Assembly: GCA_023301395.1 (NCBI GenBank) | Contig: JALZUY010000120.1 | Coordinates: 1-14,669, forward strand | Length of the DNA: 14,669 nucleotides | Direction of reading: 5' to 3' | DNA from: Nonlabens sp. | Lineage (GTDB): Bacteria; Bacteroidota; Bacteroidia; Flavobacteriales; Flavobacteriaceae | Shown here: piece by piece, positions 1 through 6,438 of the stretch | How positions within the stretch are numbered: position 1 is the first letter of the stretch | How the letters are laid out: each line of letters starts with the position of its first letter | Notes under the pieces: model-generated | Database searches by the model: none | What the model was told of the DNA's origin: nothing | What the model saw: only the letters and a program-made list of their open reading frames with translations | Made by a program: the position numbers and the translations under genes

Positions 1-1
1 C

Positions 2-82
2 TTTAAAAATTGGGACATAATGAAAGACTTGCTTTCCCCTTTATTAAACCGCGACACTACTGTTTTTAACAACTGCTGCTAG
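2..82 (+). CDS. C-terminal fragment of probable ArsR-type regulator
   Basis: This is the last 26 codons of a reading frame entering from the left edge and ending at TAG 80-82, one base before the next start. The visible peptide is a short hydrophobic stretch (around DLLSPLL) followed by a tail ending Asn-Asn-Cys-Cys. ArsR/SmtB repressors commonly head flavobacterial arsenic operons of the DUF6428-ArsC-ACR3 type, and some carry a C-terminal cysteine pair that could bind arsenite. The identity rests on position and the Cys pair only, because the winged-helix domain is outside the window. Near-zero spacing to the DUF6428 gene implies co-transcription. Confidence 0.5.
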   Translation, partial: FKNWDIMKDLLSPLLNRDTTVFNNCC

Positions 83-83
83 T

Positions 84-545
84 ATGAAATTATCTCAATT
101 TAAAAATCAATTATCACAACTCAATTCCATTGCATTTGAATTACCAGACGGTACTTTAGTTCCCGCTCATTTTCACGTTACTGAAGTAGGTAAAATAGTA
201 AAACACTTTATAGATTGTGGTGGAACTGAAAGACTAGAAACCGTTATAAATTTTCAACTTTGGGAAGCAAACGATTACGATCACAGGCTCCAACCAGAGA
301 AATTACAGCAAATCATTGAGCTCTCTGAGTCCCGTTTAGGATTACCTGATGTTGATATAGAAGTAGAATATCAATCAACAACCATAGGTAAATATGATAT
401 TGATTTTAATGGTACAAATTTCATTCTTACGTCAAAATTGACTGATTGTCTAGCCAAAGATAATTGTGGTATCCCTCAAGAAAAACCACAAGTGAAAATT
501 TCTCAAATTCAAAATTCATGCGAGCCAGGATCTGGTTGTTGTTAA
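84..545 (+). CDS. DUF6428 family protein of the arsenic operon
   Basis: The product is a 153-residue soluble protein without signal peptide or membrane segment. Its start (MKLSQFKNQL) and the HFHVTEVGK segment near residues 29-37 match what I recall of DUF6428, a family found in Bacteroidota arsenic clusters; no biochemical function is known to me. It has six cysteines (C45, C122, C128, C146, C152, C153), four of them in the last 32 residues, and it ends Gly-Ser-Gly-Cys-Cys. That pattern suggests binding of a thiophilic metalloid, which is my inference. It starts one base after the upstream stop and ends 10 bases before the arsenate reductase gene, so it is an internal operon member. The ATG at 84 is the only sensible start given the upstream stop. 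Confidence 0.85.
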   Translation: MKLSQFKNQLSQLNSIAFELPDGTLVPAHFHVTEVGKIVKHFIDCGGTERLETVINFQLWEANDYDHRLQPEKLQQIIELSESRLGLPDVDIEVEYQSTTIGKYDIDFNGTNFILTSKLTDCLAKDNCGIPQEKPQVKISQIQNSCEPGSGCC

Positions 546-555
546 ATTTTAATAC

Positions 556-1170
556 ATGTTTTTATCTATAAAAGAATTTCTGGAAAGTATAGAGGTAGAT
601 ACAATTCCGTTTTCGCGAAAGCAGGAACTCGATCAACTTTCTAACTATATCAATGACAGTTTTAAAAATTATAAAAAAGCACAACTTACCTTTATTTGTA
701 CTCATAATTCAAGGCGTAGCCATTTATGTCAAGTATGGGCTCAGGTAGCCGCTAGATATTATAATGTAGTTGATATTTATTGCTATTCTGGTGGTACAGA
801 GGTCACAGCAGTTTACCCAAGAATTATTAAAACACTTAAAAAACAAGGTCTTGAAATTACTCAAAAAAAGAAAAAAGAGAATCCAGAGTATTATATGGAA
901 TACAGCGAGGTAATGCCACCTATCAAAGCGTTTTCAAAACGATATGATGACCCTATAAATCCATTACAAGAATTTGCTGCTATAATGACTTGCGATCATG
1001 CCTCAGAAAATTGCCCTGTTGTTCCAGGTGCTGAGAAACGTATTTCAATTAATTATTTGGATCCAAAAGTAAGCGACAATACACCAGAACAAAAAGCTGT
1101 TTATACAGAGCGCAGTATACAAATCGCTGCCGAAATGAAATATGTGTTTTCAAAAGTACAACCTCAATAA
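556..1170 (+). CDS. arsC: Arsenate reductase, thioredoxin-coupled LMW-phosphatase type
   Basis: The protein (204 residues) would reduce arsenate to arsenite in the cytoplasm. It has the low-molecular-weight phosphatase P-loop CX5R at C48-R54 (CTHNSRR). A second redox pair, C146 and C153, lies in TCDHASENCP, and the general-acid Asp-Pro is at D169-P170. The spacings C146-C153 (7) and C153-D169 (16) equal those of Staphylococcus aureus ArsC (C82, C89, D105), whose three cysteines relay electrons to thioredoxin. All catalytic residues are therefore present. It is longer than the roughly 130-residue S. aureus enzyme, with about 40 extra N-terminal residues and an insertion near residues 100-135. 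Automatic pipelines may call it a protein-tyrosine phosphatase, but the extra Cys pair and the adjacent exporter favour arsenate reductase. The ACR3 gene starts 3 bases after its stop. Confidence 0.85.
   Translation: MFLSIKEFLESIEVDTIPFSRKQELDQLSNYINDSFKNYKKAQLTFICTHNSRRSHLCQVWAQVAARYYNVVDIYCYSGGTEVTAVYPRIIKTLKKQGLEITQKKKKENPEYYMEYSEVMPPIKAFSKRYDDPINPLQEFAAIMTCDHASENCPVVPGAEKRISINYLDPKVSDNTPEQKAVYTERSIQIAAEMKYVFSKVQPQ
609..622. repeat. Copy of GCTTTCGCGAAAGC palindrome (one mismatch, in arsC)
   Basis: The sequence reads GTTTTCGCGAAAGC, one base off the perfect palindrome. It lies near the start of the arsenate reductase gene, where it encodes the end of the IPFSRK segment. Confidence 0.65.
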
Positions 1171-1173
1171 ATC

Positions 1174-2202
1174 ATGAAAAAAAAACTATCATTTCTCAAT
1201 CAGTATTTAACGCTTTGGATATTTCTTGCCATGGCTATAGGTATAGGGTTAGGCTATTTCATACCTAGTATTTCTAGTTCTATTAATAATATGAGCAGTG
1301 GAACTACAAATATTCCTATTGCCATAGGACTCATTTTAATGATGTATCCACCACTTGCAAAGGCTGATTATAAGCTCTTACCGGTTGTTTTTAAAAACAC
1401 TAAAATTCTAAGTATTTCTTTGCTTCTCAACTGGGTAATAGGTCCAGTTTTAATGTTTGCACTGGCTTTAATTTTTCTACAAGATCATCCTGAGTATATG
1501 GTTGGGCTTATTTTAATAGGTCTAGCACGTTGCATTGCCATGGTCCTAGTATGGAATGACCTTGCTGACGGTTCTCCAGAGTATGGAGCTGGTTTAGTAG
1601 CGCTCAATAGCGTTTTTCAAGTATTTGCATATTCATTCTATGCGTGGTTGTTTATTACGGTACTACCGCCTTATTTTGGCTTTGATGGAGCGATAGTAGA
1701 TATTTCTATTGCTACGATTGCTGAAAGTGTGGCGATCTATCTAGGAATCCCATTTCTTATGGGAATTTTAAGTCGTTACTTCTTAGTGAAGTTTAAAAGT
1801 AAAGACTGGTATGAGAATGTATTTATTCCAGCGATTTCTCCCATTACCTTAGTAGCATTATTACTCACTATTGTGTTGATGTTCTCCTTAAAAGGTGAGC
1901 TCATTGTTGAGATTCCATTTGATGTGTTGTTGATTGCAGTGCCGTTGATGATTTACTTTATAGTCATGTTCTTAATAGGCTTTTTTATTAGTAAATACCG
2001 TGGAGCCACTTATAGTGAGAATGCAGCCATCGCATTTACTGCTGCTGGTAATAATTTTGAACTTGCGATTGCAGTTGCGATTGCGGTTTTTGGCCTCAAT
2101 TCTGGTCAGGCGTTTACTGGAGTGATAGGTCCACTAGTGGAAGTTCCTGCATTGATTTTACTGGTGCGTGTTTCTTTCTGGTTGAAGAAGAGGTATTATT
2201 AA
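1174..2202 (+). CDS. acr3: ACR3-family arsenite efflux transporter
   Basis: The product is a 342-residue inner-membrane protein with about ten hydrophobic segments, the usual size for ACR3 (sometimes labelled arsB). It exports arsenite produced by the preceding reductase. The family's essential membrane cysteine is at C120 in GLARCIAMVLVWNDLADG. The conserved late segment GNNFELAIAVAIAVFG contains E296, and GPLVEVPALI contains E323. All are intact, so the transporter should work. The N-terminus MKKKLSFLNQYLTLWIF is a typical ACR3 start, and the ATG lies 3 bases downstream of the arsenate reductase stop. It is the last gene of the operon, followed after about 25 bases by a strong hairpin terminator. 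Confidence 0.95.
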   Translation: MKKKLSFLNQYLTLWIFLAMAIGIGLGYFIPSISSSINNMSSGTTNIPIAIGLILMMYPPLAKADYKLLPVVFKNTKILSISLLLNWVIGPVLMFALALIFLQDHPEYMVGLILIGLARCIAMVLVWNDLADGSPEYGAGLVALNSVFQVFAYSFYAWLFITVLPPYFGFDGAIVDISIATIAESVAIYLGIPFLMGILSRYFLVKFKSKDWYENVFIPAISPITLVALLLTIVLMFSLKGELIVEIPFDVLLIAVPLMIYFIVMFLIGFFISKYRGATYSENAAIAFTAAGNNFELAIAVAIAVFGLNSGQAFTGVIGPLVEVPALILLVRVSFWLKKRYY

Positions 2203-2226
2203 ATTAATGATTTTCTAAAAATTTAT

Positions 2227-2275
2227 AAAAGCGGCTAAAAAATCTTAAAACTAGATTCCTTAGCCGCTTTTTTTA
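2227..2275 (+). terminator. Rho-independent terminator of the arsenic operon
   Basis: A perfect 12-bp stem (AAAAGCGGCTAA at 2227-2238 with TTAGCCGCTTTT at 2260-2271) encloses a 21-base loop and runs into a T tract. It sits between two convergent genes. The A-rich left flank means it could also end transcription of the leftward DUF2892 gene. Confidence 0.9.
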
Positions 2276-2285
2276 ACTCCTTTTT

Positions 2286-2492
2286 CTACTTCTTTACAGG
2301 GCAACTGTTTATTCCAAAAATGGAATAAATAGGGCAAAAGTTTATAAAACTGGTAGCTAGCAAAACGCCACCTATAACTATTAAAACAATACCTAAGGTT
2401 CCTGTAACAACGTTTGTAAAAAACAAAACAGATACTATTACAGCAAATAGTACTCTGATAATTCTATCAATATTTCCTAAATTCTTTTTCAT
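2286..2492 (-). CDS. DUF2892 (YgaP-like) small membrane protein
   Basis: This 68-residue protein has two hydrophobic segments (about residues 12-28 and 30-47) after the motif KNLGNIDRIIR. It ends in the Cys-containing stretch FCPIYSIFGINSCPVK, the layout of the DUF2892/YgaP transmembrane family. In Bacteroidota such proteins often stand near Crp/Fnr regulators and rhodanese or sulfur-handling genes. No rhodanese domain is fused here and the role is unknown. It lies 70 bases downstream of the Crp/Fnr gene on the same strand. A CRP-like palindrome and a weak -7 box in that gap suggest it has its own regulated promoter. Confidence 0.85.
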   Translation of the reverse strand: MKKNLGNIDRIIRVLFAVIVSVLFFTNVVTGTLGIVLIVIGGVLLATSFINFCPIYSIFGINSCPVKK

Positions 2493-2517
2493 GATTTATA
2501 ATTTAATAATGAAGTAC

Positions 2518-2525
2518 AATAATAG
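2518..2525 (-). promoter_or_regulatory. Weak -7 box for the DUF2892 gene
   Basis: On the minus strand this reads TATTATTG, one mismatch from TAnnTTTG, with the start codon 25 bases downstream. A start site about 5-6 bases past it would place the centre of the neighbouring palindrome near -41, the usual class II CRP activator position. Alone the match is weak; the spacing is what makes it plausible. Confidence 0.35.
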
Positions 2526-2546
2526 TTAACTCGATAGCCTTAAAAA

Positions 2547-2560
2547 GTGACTAAAGTCAC
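2547..2560. promoter_or_regulatory. CRP/Fnr-like operator GTGA-N6-TCAC
   Basis: The perfect dyad GTGACT-AA-AGTCAC has the GTGA-N6-TCAC geometry of CRP-type sites. It lies between the Crp/Fnr gene and the DUF2892 gene it may control. The neighbouring regulator's recognition helix carries Arg179, Glu180 and Arg184, the same residue types E. coli CRP uses to read GTGA. Confidence 0.5.
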
Positions 2561-2562
2561 AA

Positions 2563-3180
2563 CTAGAGTATTTCTATAGATTGATGAGATAATATTACTT
2601 TATTCTCGTTTTCAAGTTTTTTCAATACACGACTTATTACTTCTCTTGACGTAGCAAGATCGTCGGCAAGAGCTTGATGTGAAATCTTAACTTCTTGTTG
2701 ATTTGATAAAGCTGCCTTATCGTTTAATAACTTTAAAACACGCTCATCCATTTTATGGAAAACCATATTTTCAATGGTATTTAATAAATCTGCATAGCGC
2801 AATTCATATTGCGAGTTAAAAAGGATATTTAATTCTGGATATATTTTAAGCCATATTTTAAGGTTGTCCACAGGAAGTAATAAAACCTGTGTTTCTTCCA
2901 GTGTTTGAGCAAAAATATCACTTACACCGTTTTTAATTCCTGCAGCAAATGACATTACACAGCTCTCACTAGACTTGATGTGATATAAGAGTAGTTCTTT
3001 ATTTTCATGAGTAATGTATACTCGCAGTAATCCTTTTAATACAACTGGAATCACTTTTACATACTGACCTTTGCGTAATATTTCTTGATGAGCAGGAATA
3101 GTAACAACATCACATTCTCTTTTAAGAATATCCACAAGTGCCAAATCAAAAAAGGGAAAATAAGAAGCCAGATTTAGCAT
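2563..3180 (-). CDS. Crp/Fnr family transcriptional regulator
   Basis: The product is a 205-residue regulator with an N-terminal cyclic-nucleotide-binding-like beta roll (about residues 10-115), a long linking helix (about 120-150) and a C-terminal winged helix. The helix-turn-helix is at residues 167-190, with recognition helix SREVISRVLKKLE. I do not see a four-cysteine iron-sulfur pattern (only C23 and C74) nor the phosphate-binding Arg-Ser signature of cAMP-binding CRP, so the effector is unknown. It is probably not a classic oxygen-sensing FNR. It starts 9 bases after the acetyltransferase stop and is likely co-transcribed with it. The adjacent DUF2892 gene with a CRP-like site is its most obvious candidate target. 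Confidence 0.9.
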   Translation of the reverse strand: MLNLASYFPFFDLALVDILKRECDVVTIPAHQEILRKGQYVKVIPVVLKGLLRVYITHENKELLLYHIKSSESCVMSFAAGIKNGVSDIFAQTLEETQVLLLPVDNLKIWLKIYPELNILFNSQYELRYADLLNTIENMVFHKMDERVLKLLNDKAALSNQQEVKISHQALADDLATSREVISRVLKKLENENKVILSHQSIEIL

Positions 3181-3189
3181 AACTAATTA

Positions 3190-3630
3190 TTAAAATTTTA
3201 AAATCATTGCCTGGTGTGGAATCCCATCTTCTAGATATTTTTCTCCCGTGGAAATAAAACCCAAATCTGTATAAAATTTATCGAGATAGCACTGTGCTGA
3301 TATTTTTATGGATGGATATGCTTCCGCTTTTGCGAAAGCGATGCTAGACAACATTATATCTTTACCATAAGACTTACCTCTATGTAAAGGACTTACCACT
3401 ACTCTACCTATACTACATTCTTCAAAGTAATTACCTGGTTTGAATATTCTAGTATAAGCTGCAAGTTGATCTTCATCATATCCTAAGATATGAATCGCTT
3501 TTTGATCATTACCATCGAGATCCTGATATACGCAATCTTGTTCTACTACAAATACTTCAGAGCGCAATTGTAATATATCATAAAGCTCTTGAGTACTGAA
3601 TTCTGAAAAGGATTTTATAGTAAAATTCAT
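3190..3630 (-). CDS. elaA: GNAT acetyltransferase, ElaA family
   Basis: This 146-residue protein matches the ElaA branch of the GNAT fold. The N-terminal signature LRSEVFVVEQDCVYQDLDGND spans about residues 22-42. The acetyl-CoA pyrophosphate loop is RGKSYG at 84-89, and a C-terminal YTDLGF motif is typical of GNATs. The acceptor substrate is unknown. A near copy of the GCTTTCGCGAAAGC palindrome lies within the gene and is translated as part of AFAKAEA. The start ATG is only 4 bases from a TATATTTG -7 box, so the message may be leaderless or start further in. The Crp/Fnr gene follows 9 bases downstream. Confidence 0.9.
   Translation of the reverse strand: MNFTIKSFSEFSTQELYDILQLRSEVFVVEQDCVYQDLDGNDQKAIHILGYDEDQLAAYTRIFKPGNYFEECSIGRVVVSPLHRGKSYGKDIMLSSIAFAKAEAYPSIKISAQCYLDKFYTDLGFISTGEKYLEDGIPHQAMILKF
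3326..3339. repeat. Copy of GCTTTCGCGAAAGC palindrome (one mismatch, in CDS)
   Basis: The plus strand reads GCTTTTGCGAAAGC, one base off the perfect 14-bp palindrome. It lies inside the ElaA-like coding region and is therefore translated. Other copies are at 609-622, 5491-5504 and 12277-12290. Confidence 0.7.
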
Positions 3631-3634
3631 AAGT

Positions 3635-3658
3635 CAAATATACTATTAGAGATAGTAT
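3635..3658 (-). promoter_or_regulatory. Promoter and operator-like dyad of the ElaA-Crp/Fnr unit
   Basis: On the minus strand 3642-3635 reads TATATTTG, an exact TAnnTTTG -7 box. It overlaps a dyad ATACTAT-TAGAG-ATAGTAT (3640-3658, 7-bp arms). The dyad covers the box and its upstream side, where a repressor would block transcription. No convincing -33 element is seen. Confidence 0.5.
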
Positions 3659-3749
3659 TATAGTACTTGTATTTCATCCTGTTTTAATATCCGTTTATAT
3701 AAAATGTGCTCTAGAAACCGCTGCTCACTAAAAATAGTGTGGTAAAATA

Positions 3750-4892
3750 ATGAGTTGGTTTAATTTTCTTTTAAAATCAACCATTTTGAAAAAATTAATA
3801 AGCTTACTCTTTATTTTATTTTCTATTTATACTATAGCTCAAGTAGGAATAGGTACTAATGATCCTCGAGGTGCATTAGATATAACTACTTCTAACAATA
3901 CAGGTCTTGTTTTACCTATAGTGACAGACGTAGAATCTGTTACCGATGGGTAAGGTAATCCACCATTAGAAGGAACTACCGTTTTTGATTTAAGTAGAAA
4001 TACTACTTGTTTTTATCAAAATAATCGATGGTTATGTATGAGTACAAATGCTAATGGAGATATTGTATTAACTGAAGAAATTCTTCCTACACTAGTCTTA
4101 GATAATATATCTACTAGCGATTATATAAAAGCTTCTAATACTGAAAACGGTGATTTTTTTGGATGGGAAATTGCCATCTCTGATGACGGTAATACACTTG
4201 CCGTAGATGCCTATCAAGAAGATGGTAATGCTTTTAGAAGTGGTGCTGTATATATATTTACTAGAAATGGTAATACATGGAGCCAACAAGCTTATGTGAA
4301 ATCCTCTAATACAGAACGTAGAGATTCTTTTGGTAGTAGTATAGATCTTTCTAATAATGGAAATACTCTAGTGGTAGGTGCAAATGAAGAAGATAGTAGT
4401 AGTACTGGTTTAGATAGTGATCAATTAGATAATACAGAAATTGACAGTGGTGCTGTATATGTATTTACTATAAATGGTAGAATATGGAGTCAGTAAGCTT
4501 ATATTAAAGCTTCTAATACTCAAAGTATGGATAACTTTGGGATTAGTGTAGCGATATCTAGTGATGGAGATACTATAGCAGTAGGTGCAAATGAAGAAGA
4601 TAGTAATGTAACTGGAATTAATAATAATGAGTTGCATAATACAGAGCTCGATAGTGGCGCTATTTATGTATTTAAAAGAACTAATAATATATGGAATCAA
4701 CAAGCGTACACTAAAGCTTCAAATACTCAAGGTGATGATTTTTTTGGAATTAGTATAGCACTTTCTAATTATGGGAGTAGTATTGTAGTTGGCGCATCTC
4801 AAGAAGCTAGTAACGCTACTGGAATTAATGGTGATCAAACTAATAACACCGCGGTAGAATATGGTGCTGTATATATTTATTATTCCAATTAA
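3750..4892 (+). pseudogene. FG-GAP-repeat surface protein gene with two in-frame TAA stops
   Basis: One frame runs 381 codons and is interrupted only by TAA at 3951-3953 and TAA at 4494-4496. Read through, it encodes a signal peptide (KKLISLLFILFSIYTIAQ), the Bacteroidota N-terminal motif VGIGTNDPRGALDI, and four FG-GAP (integrin-alpha-like propeller) repeats of about 57-70 residues. These begin near 4122, 4290, 4497 and 4704, each with a FFG or FG box, a G-(N/D/S)-(T/S) turn and SGA(V/I)Y(V/I)F. The second stop replaces the second Gln of a W-(S/N)-Q-Q-A-Y motif, which is CAA in repeats 1 and 4. The codon expected to start the signal peptide is TTG (3786) rather than ATG. A full propeller would need about seven blades, and no T9SS tail is present, so the 3' end is probably truncated too. 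It most likely encoded an exported surface protein that is now decaying. Confidence 0.75.
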
Positions 4893-5149
4893 AACCTTTT
4901 AGGGACCACTTTGGGTTGCGGTGGTTTGATACCTATTCTTATATCAGTAATAATTTTTTCTAGCATGTTACCAAATTCTTCATCACCAGCTGCCATTAAT
5001 TCCTGGCGTCTTGCGTCGAGATCATCTAGTGTTTCCTCCTTATCAGCCTCATCAAACTGTTCCAGATCACGCCATATTTCCATCAACTTTTTTTGTGGAT
5101 GTACAGCAGTTCTTAATTGATGGATAATAATAGAAGCTTCTTTTCTCAT
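4889..5149 (-). CDS. Small conserved-looking hypothetical protein
   Basis: The gene encodes an 86-residue, highly charged, mostly helical protein without signal peptide or membrane segment. An acidic helical middle (about residues 26-68) is followed by a Pro/Lys-rich tail ending KVVPKRF. I do not recognise the family. It is the last of three same-strand genes behind rpiB, 56 bases after the preceding stop. Its stop overlaps the end of the convergent FG-GAP pseudogene by three bases, consistent with that gene having lost its original 3' end. The reverse frame across it on the plus strand is Ser-rich and unlikely to be real. Confidence 0.7.
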   Translation of the reverse strand: MRKEASIIIHQLRTAVHPQKKLMEIWRDLEQFDEADKEETLDDLDARRQELMAAGDEEFGNMLEKIITDIRIGIKPPQPKVVPKRF

Positions 5150-5205
5150 GAATTCATCACCTAATTTAATTAATTACTTAGTTATATATTAAGACGTAAA
5201 TACTA

Positions 5206-5481
5206 TTATTTCTTACCTCGATAACCTAAAGAGATCTCATTATGAGCCAGTAACATTTGCTCATCTACGAGGTAGTTTTTTAATAAATGAATGACATAAT
5301 CCAGCTGTTCTTCGGTTATATTTCTATAAGCTGGTGCTGGAATCACTTTCTTCCATGGGGCAAATAGTGTATTATCTAGTGCAATGCGCCAGTAACAATG
5401 ATTATCAAAATTGAGATGATAATGTTTATTAGGTAACTGATTCCCTAGATCTAGATATTGTTGTCGTTTATTGAGATTCAT
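5206..5481 (-). CDS. Hypothetical protein downstream of rpiB
   Basis: This 91-residue soluble protein is rich in aromatic residues and His (for example HYHLNFDNHCYWRIALD at about 20-36). It has a basic N-terminus and a Gly-Tyr-Arg-Gly-Lys-Lys end. I do not recognise a domain. The strong, varied composition and tight placement 27 bases after rpiB support a real gene. The perfect palindrome GCTTTCGCGAAAGC lies in that 27-base gap. It is probably transcribed from the rpiB promoter. Confidence 0.7.
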   Translation of the reverse strand: MNLNKRQQYLDLGNQLPNKHYHLNFDNHCYWRIALDNTLFAPWKKVIPAPAYRNITEEQLDYVIHLLKNYLVDEQMLLAHNEISLGYRGKK

Positions 5482-5490
5482 TCTTGTTTT

Positions 5491-5504
5491 GCTTTCGCGA
5501 AAGC
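5491..5504. repeat. Perfect GCTTTCGCGAAAGC palindrome (intergenic)
   Basis: A perfect 14-bp palindrome sits in the short gap between rpiB and the next gene. It lacks a following T tract in either direction, so it is unlikely to be a terminator. It matches the copy at 12277-12290 exactly. Confidence 0.9.
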
Positions 5505-5508
5505 GATA

Positions 5509-5940
5509 TTATGAACAAGCTATCTTATCAACACGATTTTGATGACGTCCACCAGCAAAATCGGTATCTAAAAAGGTTTCTACCATTCCTATTGCCTGTT
5601 GCTTAGAAGTGAAACGTGCTGGTATACAGATGATATTTGCATTATTATGCTCACGTGCAAGTCCAGCTATTTCTTTAGACCAGCAAACAGCGCCACGTAC
5701 ATTTTGATACTTATTAACCGTCATAGAAACACCTTGTGCACTACCACAAATAACTATTCCTAGATCAACTGTAGCGTTATCAACATCTTGTCCTACCTTG
5801 TGTGCAAAGTCAGGATAATCTACACTATCAAAAGTATCTGTTCCATGATTAGTTACTTTGTAACCTCTTTTTTTAAGTATTTCAATAATCGCTTGTTTAT
5901 AGTCAGGAGCGGCGTGGTCGTTTCCTATGGAAATGTTCAT
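5509..5940 (-). CDS. rpiB: Ribose 5-phosphate isomerase B
   Basis: The enzyme interconverts ribose 5-phosphate and ribulose 5-phosphate in the pentose phosphate pathway. At 143 residues it has the normal RpiB length. Landmarks are NDHAA at 7-11 (substrate Asp8/His9), the catalytic loop CGSAQG with C65, the REHNNAN motif with H98, and a C-terminal GRHQNRVDKI phosphate-binding region. C65 and H98 fall at the E. coli RpiB numbers. The loop reads CGSAQG where CGTGxG or CGSGxG is more usual, which is mild drift. Its own promoter is likely the TAAATTTG box just upstream, and two small genes follow on the same strand. Confidence 0.95.
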   Translation of the reverse strand: MNISIGNDHAAPDYKQAIIEILKKRGYKVTNHGTDTFDSVDYPDFAHKVGQDVDNATVDLGIVICGSAQGVSMTVNKYQNVRGAVCWSKEIAGLAREHNNANIICIPARFTSKQQAIGMVETFLDTDFAGGRHQNRVDKIACS

Positions 5941-5960
5941 AACAGTGGTGTTTTATGATA

Positions 5961-5968
5961 CAAATTTA
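5961..5968 (-). promoter_or_regulatory. -7 box for rpiB
   Basis: The minus strand reads TAAATTTG, an exact TAnnTTTG box, 20 bases before the rpiB ATG. No clear -33 TTTG is visible. Confidence 0.5.
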
Positions 5969-6227
5969 AGTTTAGTTATTGATAATATAAGGTTATTAAC
6001 ATTGATGGTTTTACACTATTCATAAACAATAGATAACCTGTTGATATCAACTGAAAGAAAGTATTAGGAAATGAAGCTTTAATAGTCCATCTAGCTTTTA
6101 AATCGACATAACCAAAATATAACTCGTGTATTTAGAAGTGAGTTGTCAGCCTTAAAATAAGCTTTATGAATAAGGTTGAAGGCTAGAGTTTATAGACATT
6201 ATGATGTTGATAGTGGTTGTTAACAAC

Positions 6228-6236
6228 TGTGTATAA
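6228..6236 (-). promoter_or_regulatory. DnaA box TTATACACA
   Basis: The plus strand reads TGTGTATAA, the exact complement of TTATACACA. It directly abuts the palindrome GTTGTTAACAAC at 6216-6227. Confidence 0.5.
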
Positions 6237-6380
6237 ACCTAGCAGATTCTAGTTAGATTATTACTCTACAACAAGTTAAGAATAGAATAACATGTGTACA
6301 AGTAAGGATAAGTGTAGAGGTTATCGATTACCTAATTTTTACTTAAAAAGATATACCGCTATTCACACTACATCACCATC

Positions 6381-6430
6381 ATCAATTTTTATTAAATTTT
6401 TTAAAAAGAAAATATGATATTGTTTATAAT
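6381..6430. other. A+T-rich block, possible DNA unwinding element
   Basis: Only four of 50 bases are G or C. The block touches the perfect DnaA box at 6430-6438, the usual place for an unwinding element. Confidence 0.4.
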
Positions 6431-6438
6431 GTGGATAA
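6430..6438 (-). promoter_or_regulatory. Consensus DnaA box TTATCCACA
   Basis: The plus strand reads TGTGGATAA, the exact complement of the strong DnaA box TTATCCACA. It lies at the edge of the A+T-rich block. Confidence 0.6.

Noticed and set aside
3951..4496. TAA recoded as glutamine
   Set aside because: Many other genes in the window end at TAA with no homologous sequence beyond, so TAA is a normal stop here. Nonsense mutation is the simpler reading.
4098..4703. Long open frames on the minus strand through the FG-GAP repeats (4098-4289 and 4425-4703)
   Set aside because: They are antisense to the repeats, have Ile/Ser/Tyr-biased translations, and mirror the repeat periodicity.
4911..5120. 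Open frame on the plus strand, 69 codons
   Set aside because: It is antisense to the 86-residue gene and Ser-rich, which is typical of a reverse-frame shadow.
5491..5504. GCTTTCGCGAAAGC as a transcription terminator
   Set aside because: No T tract follows in either direction, and similar copies lie inside genes.
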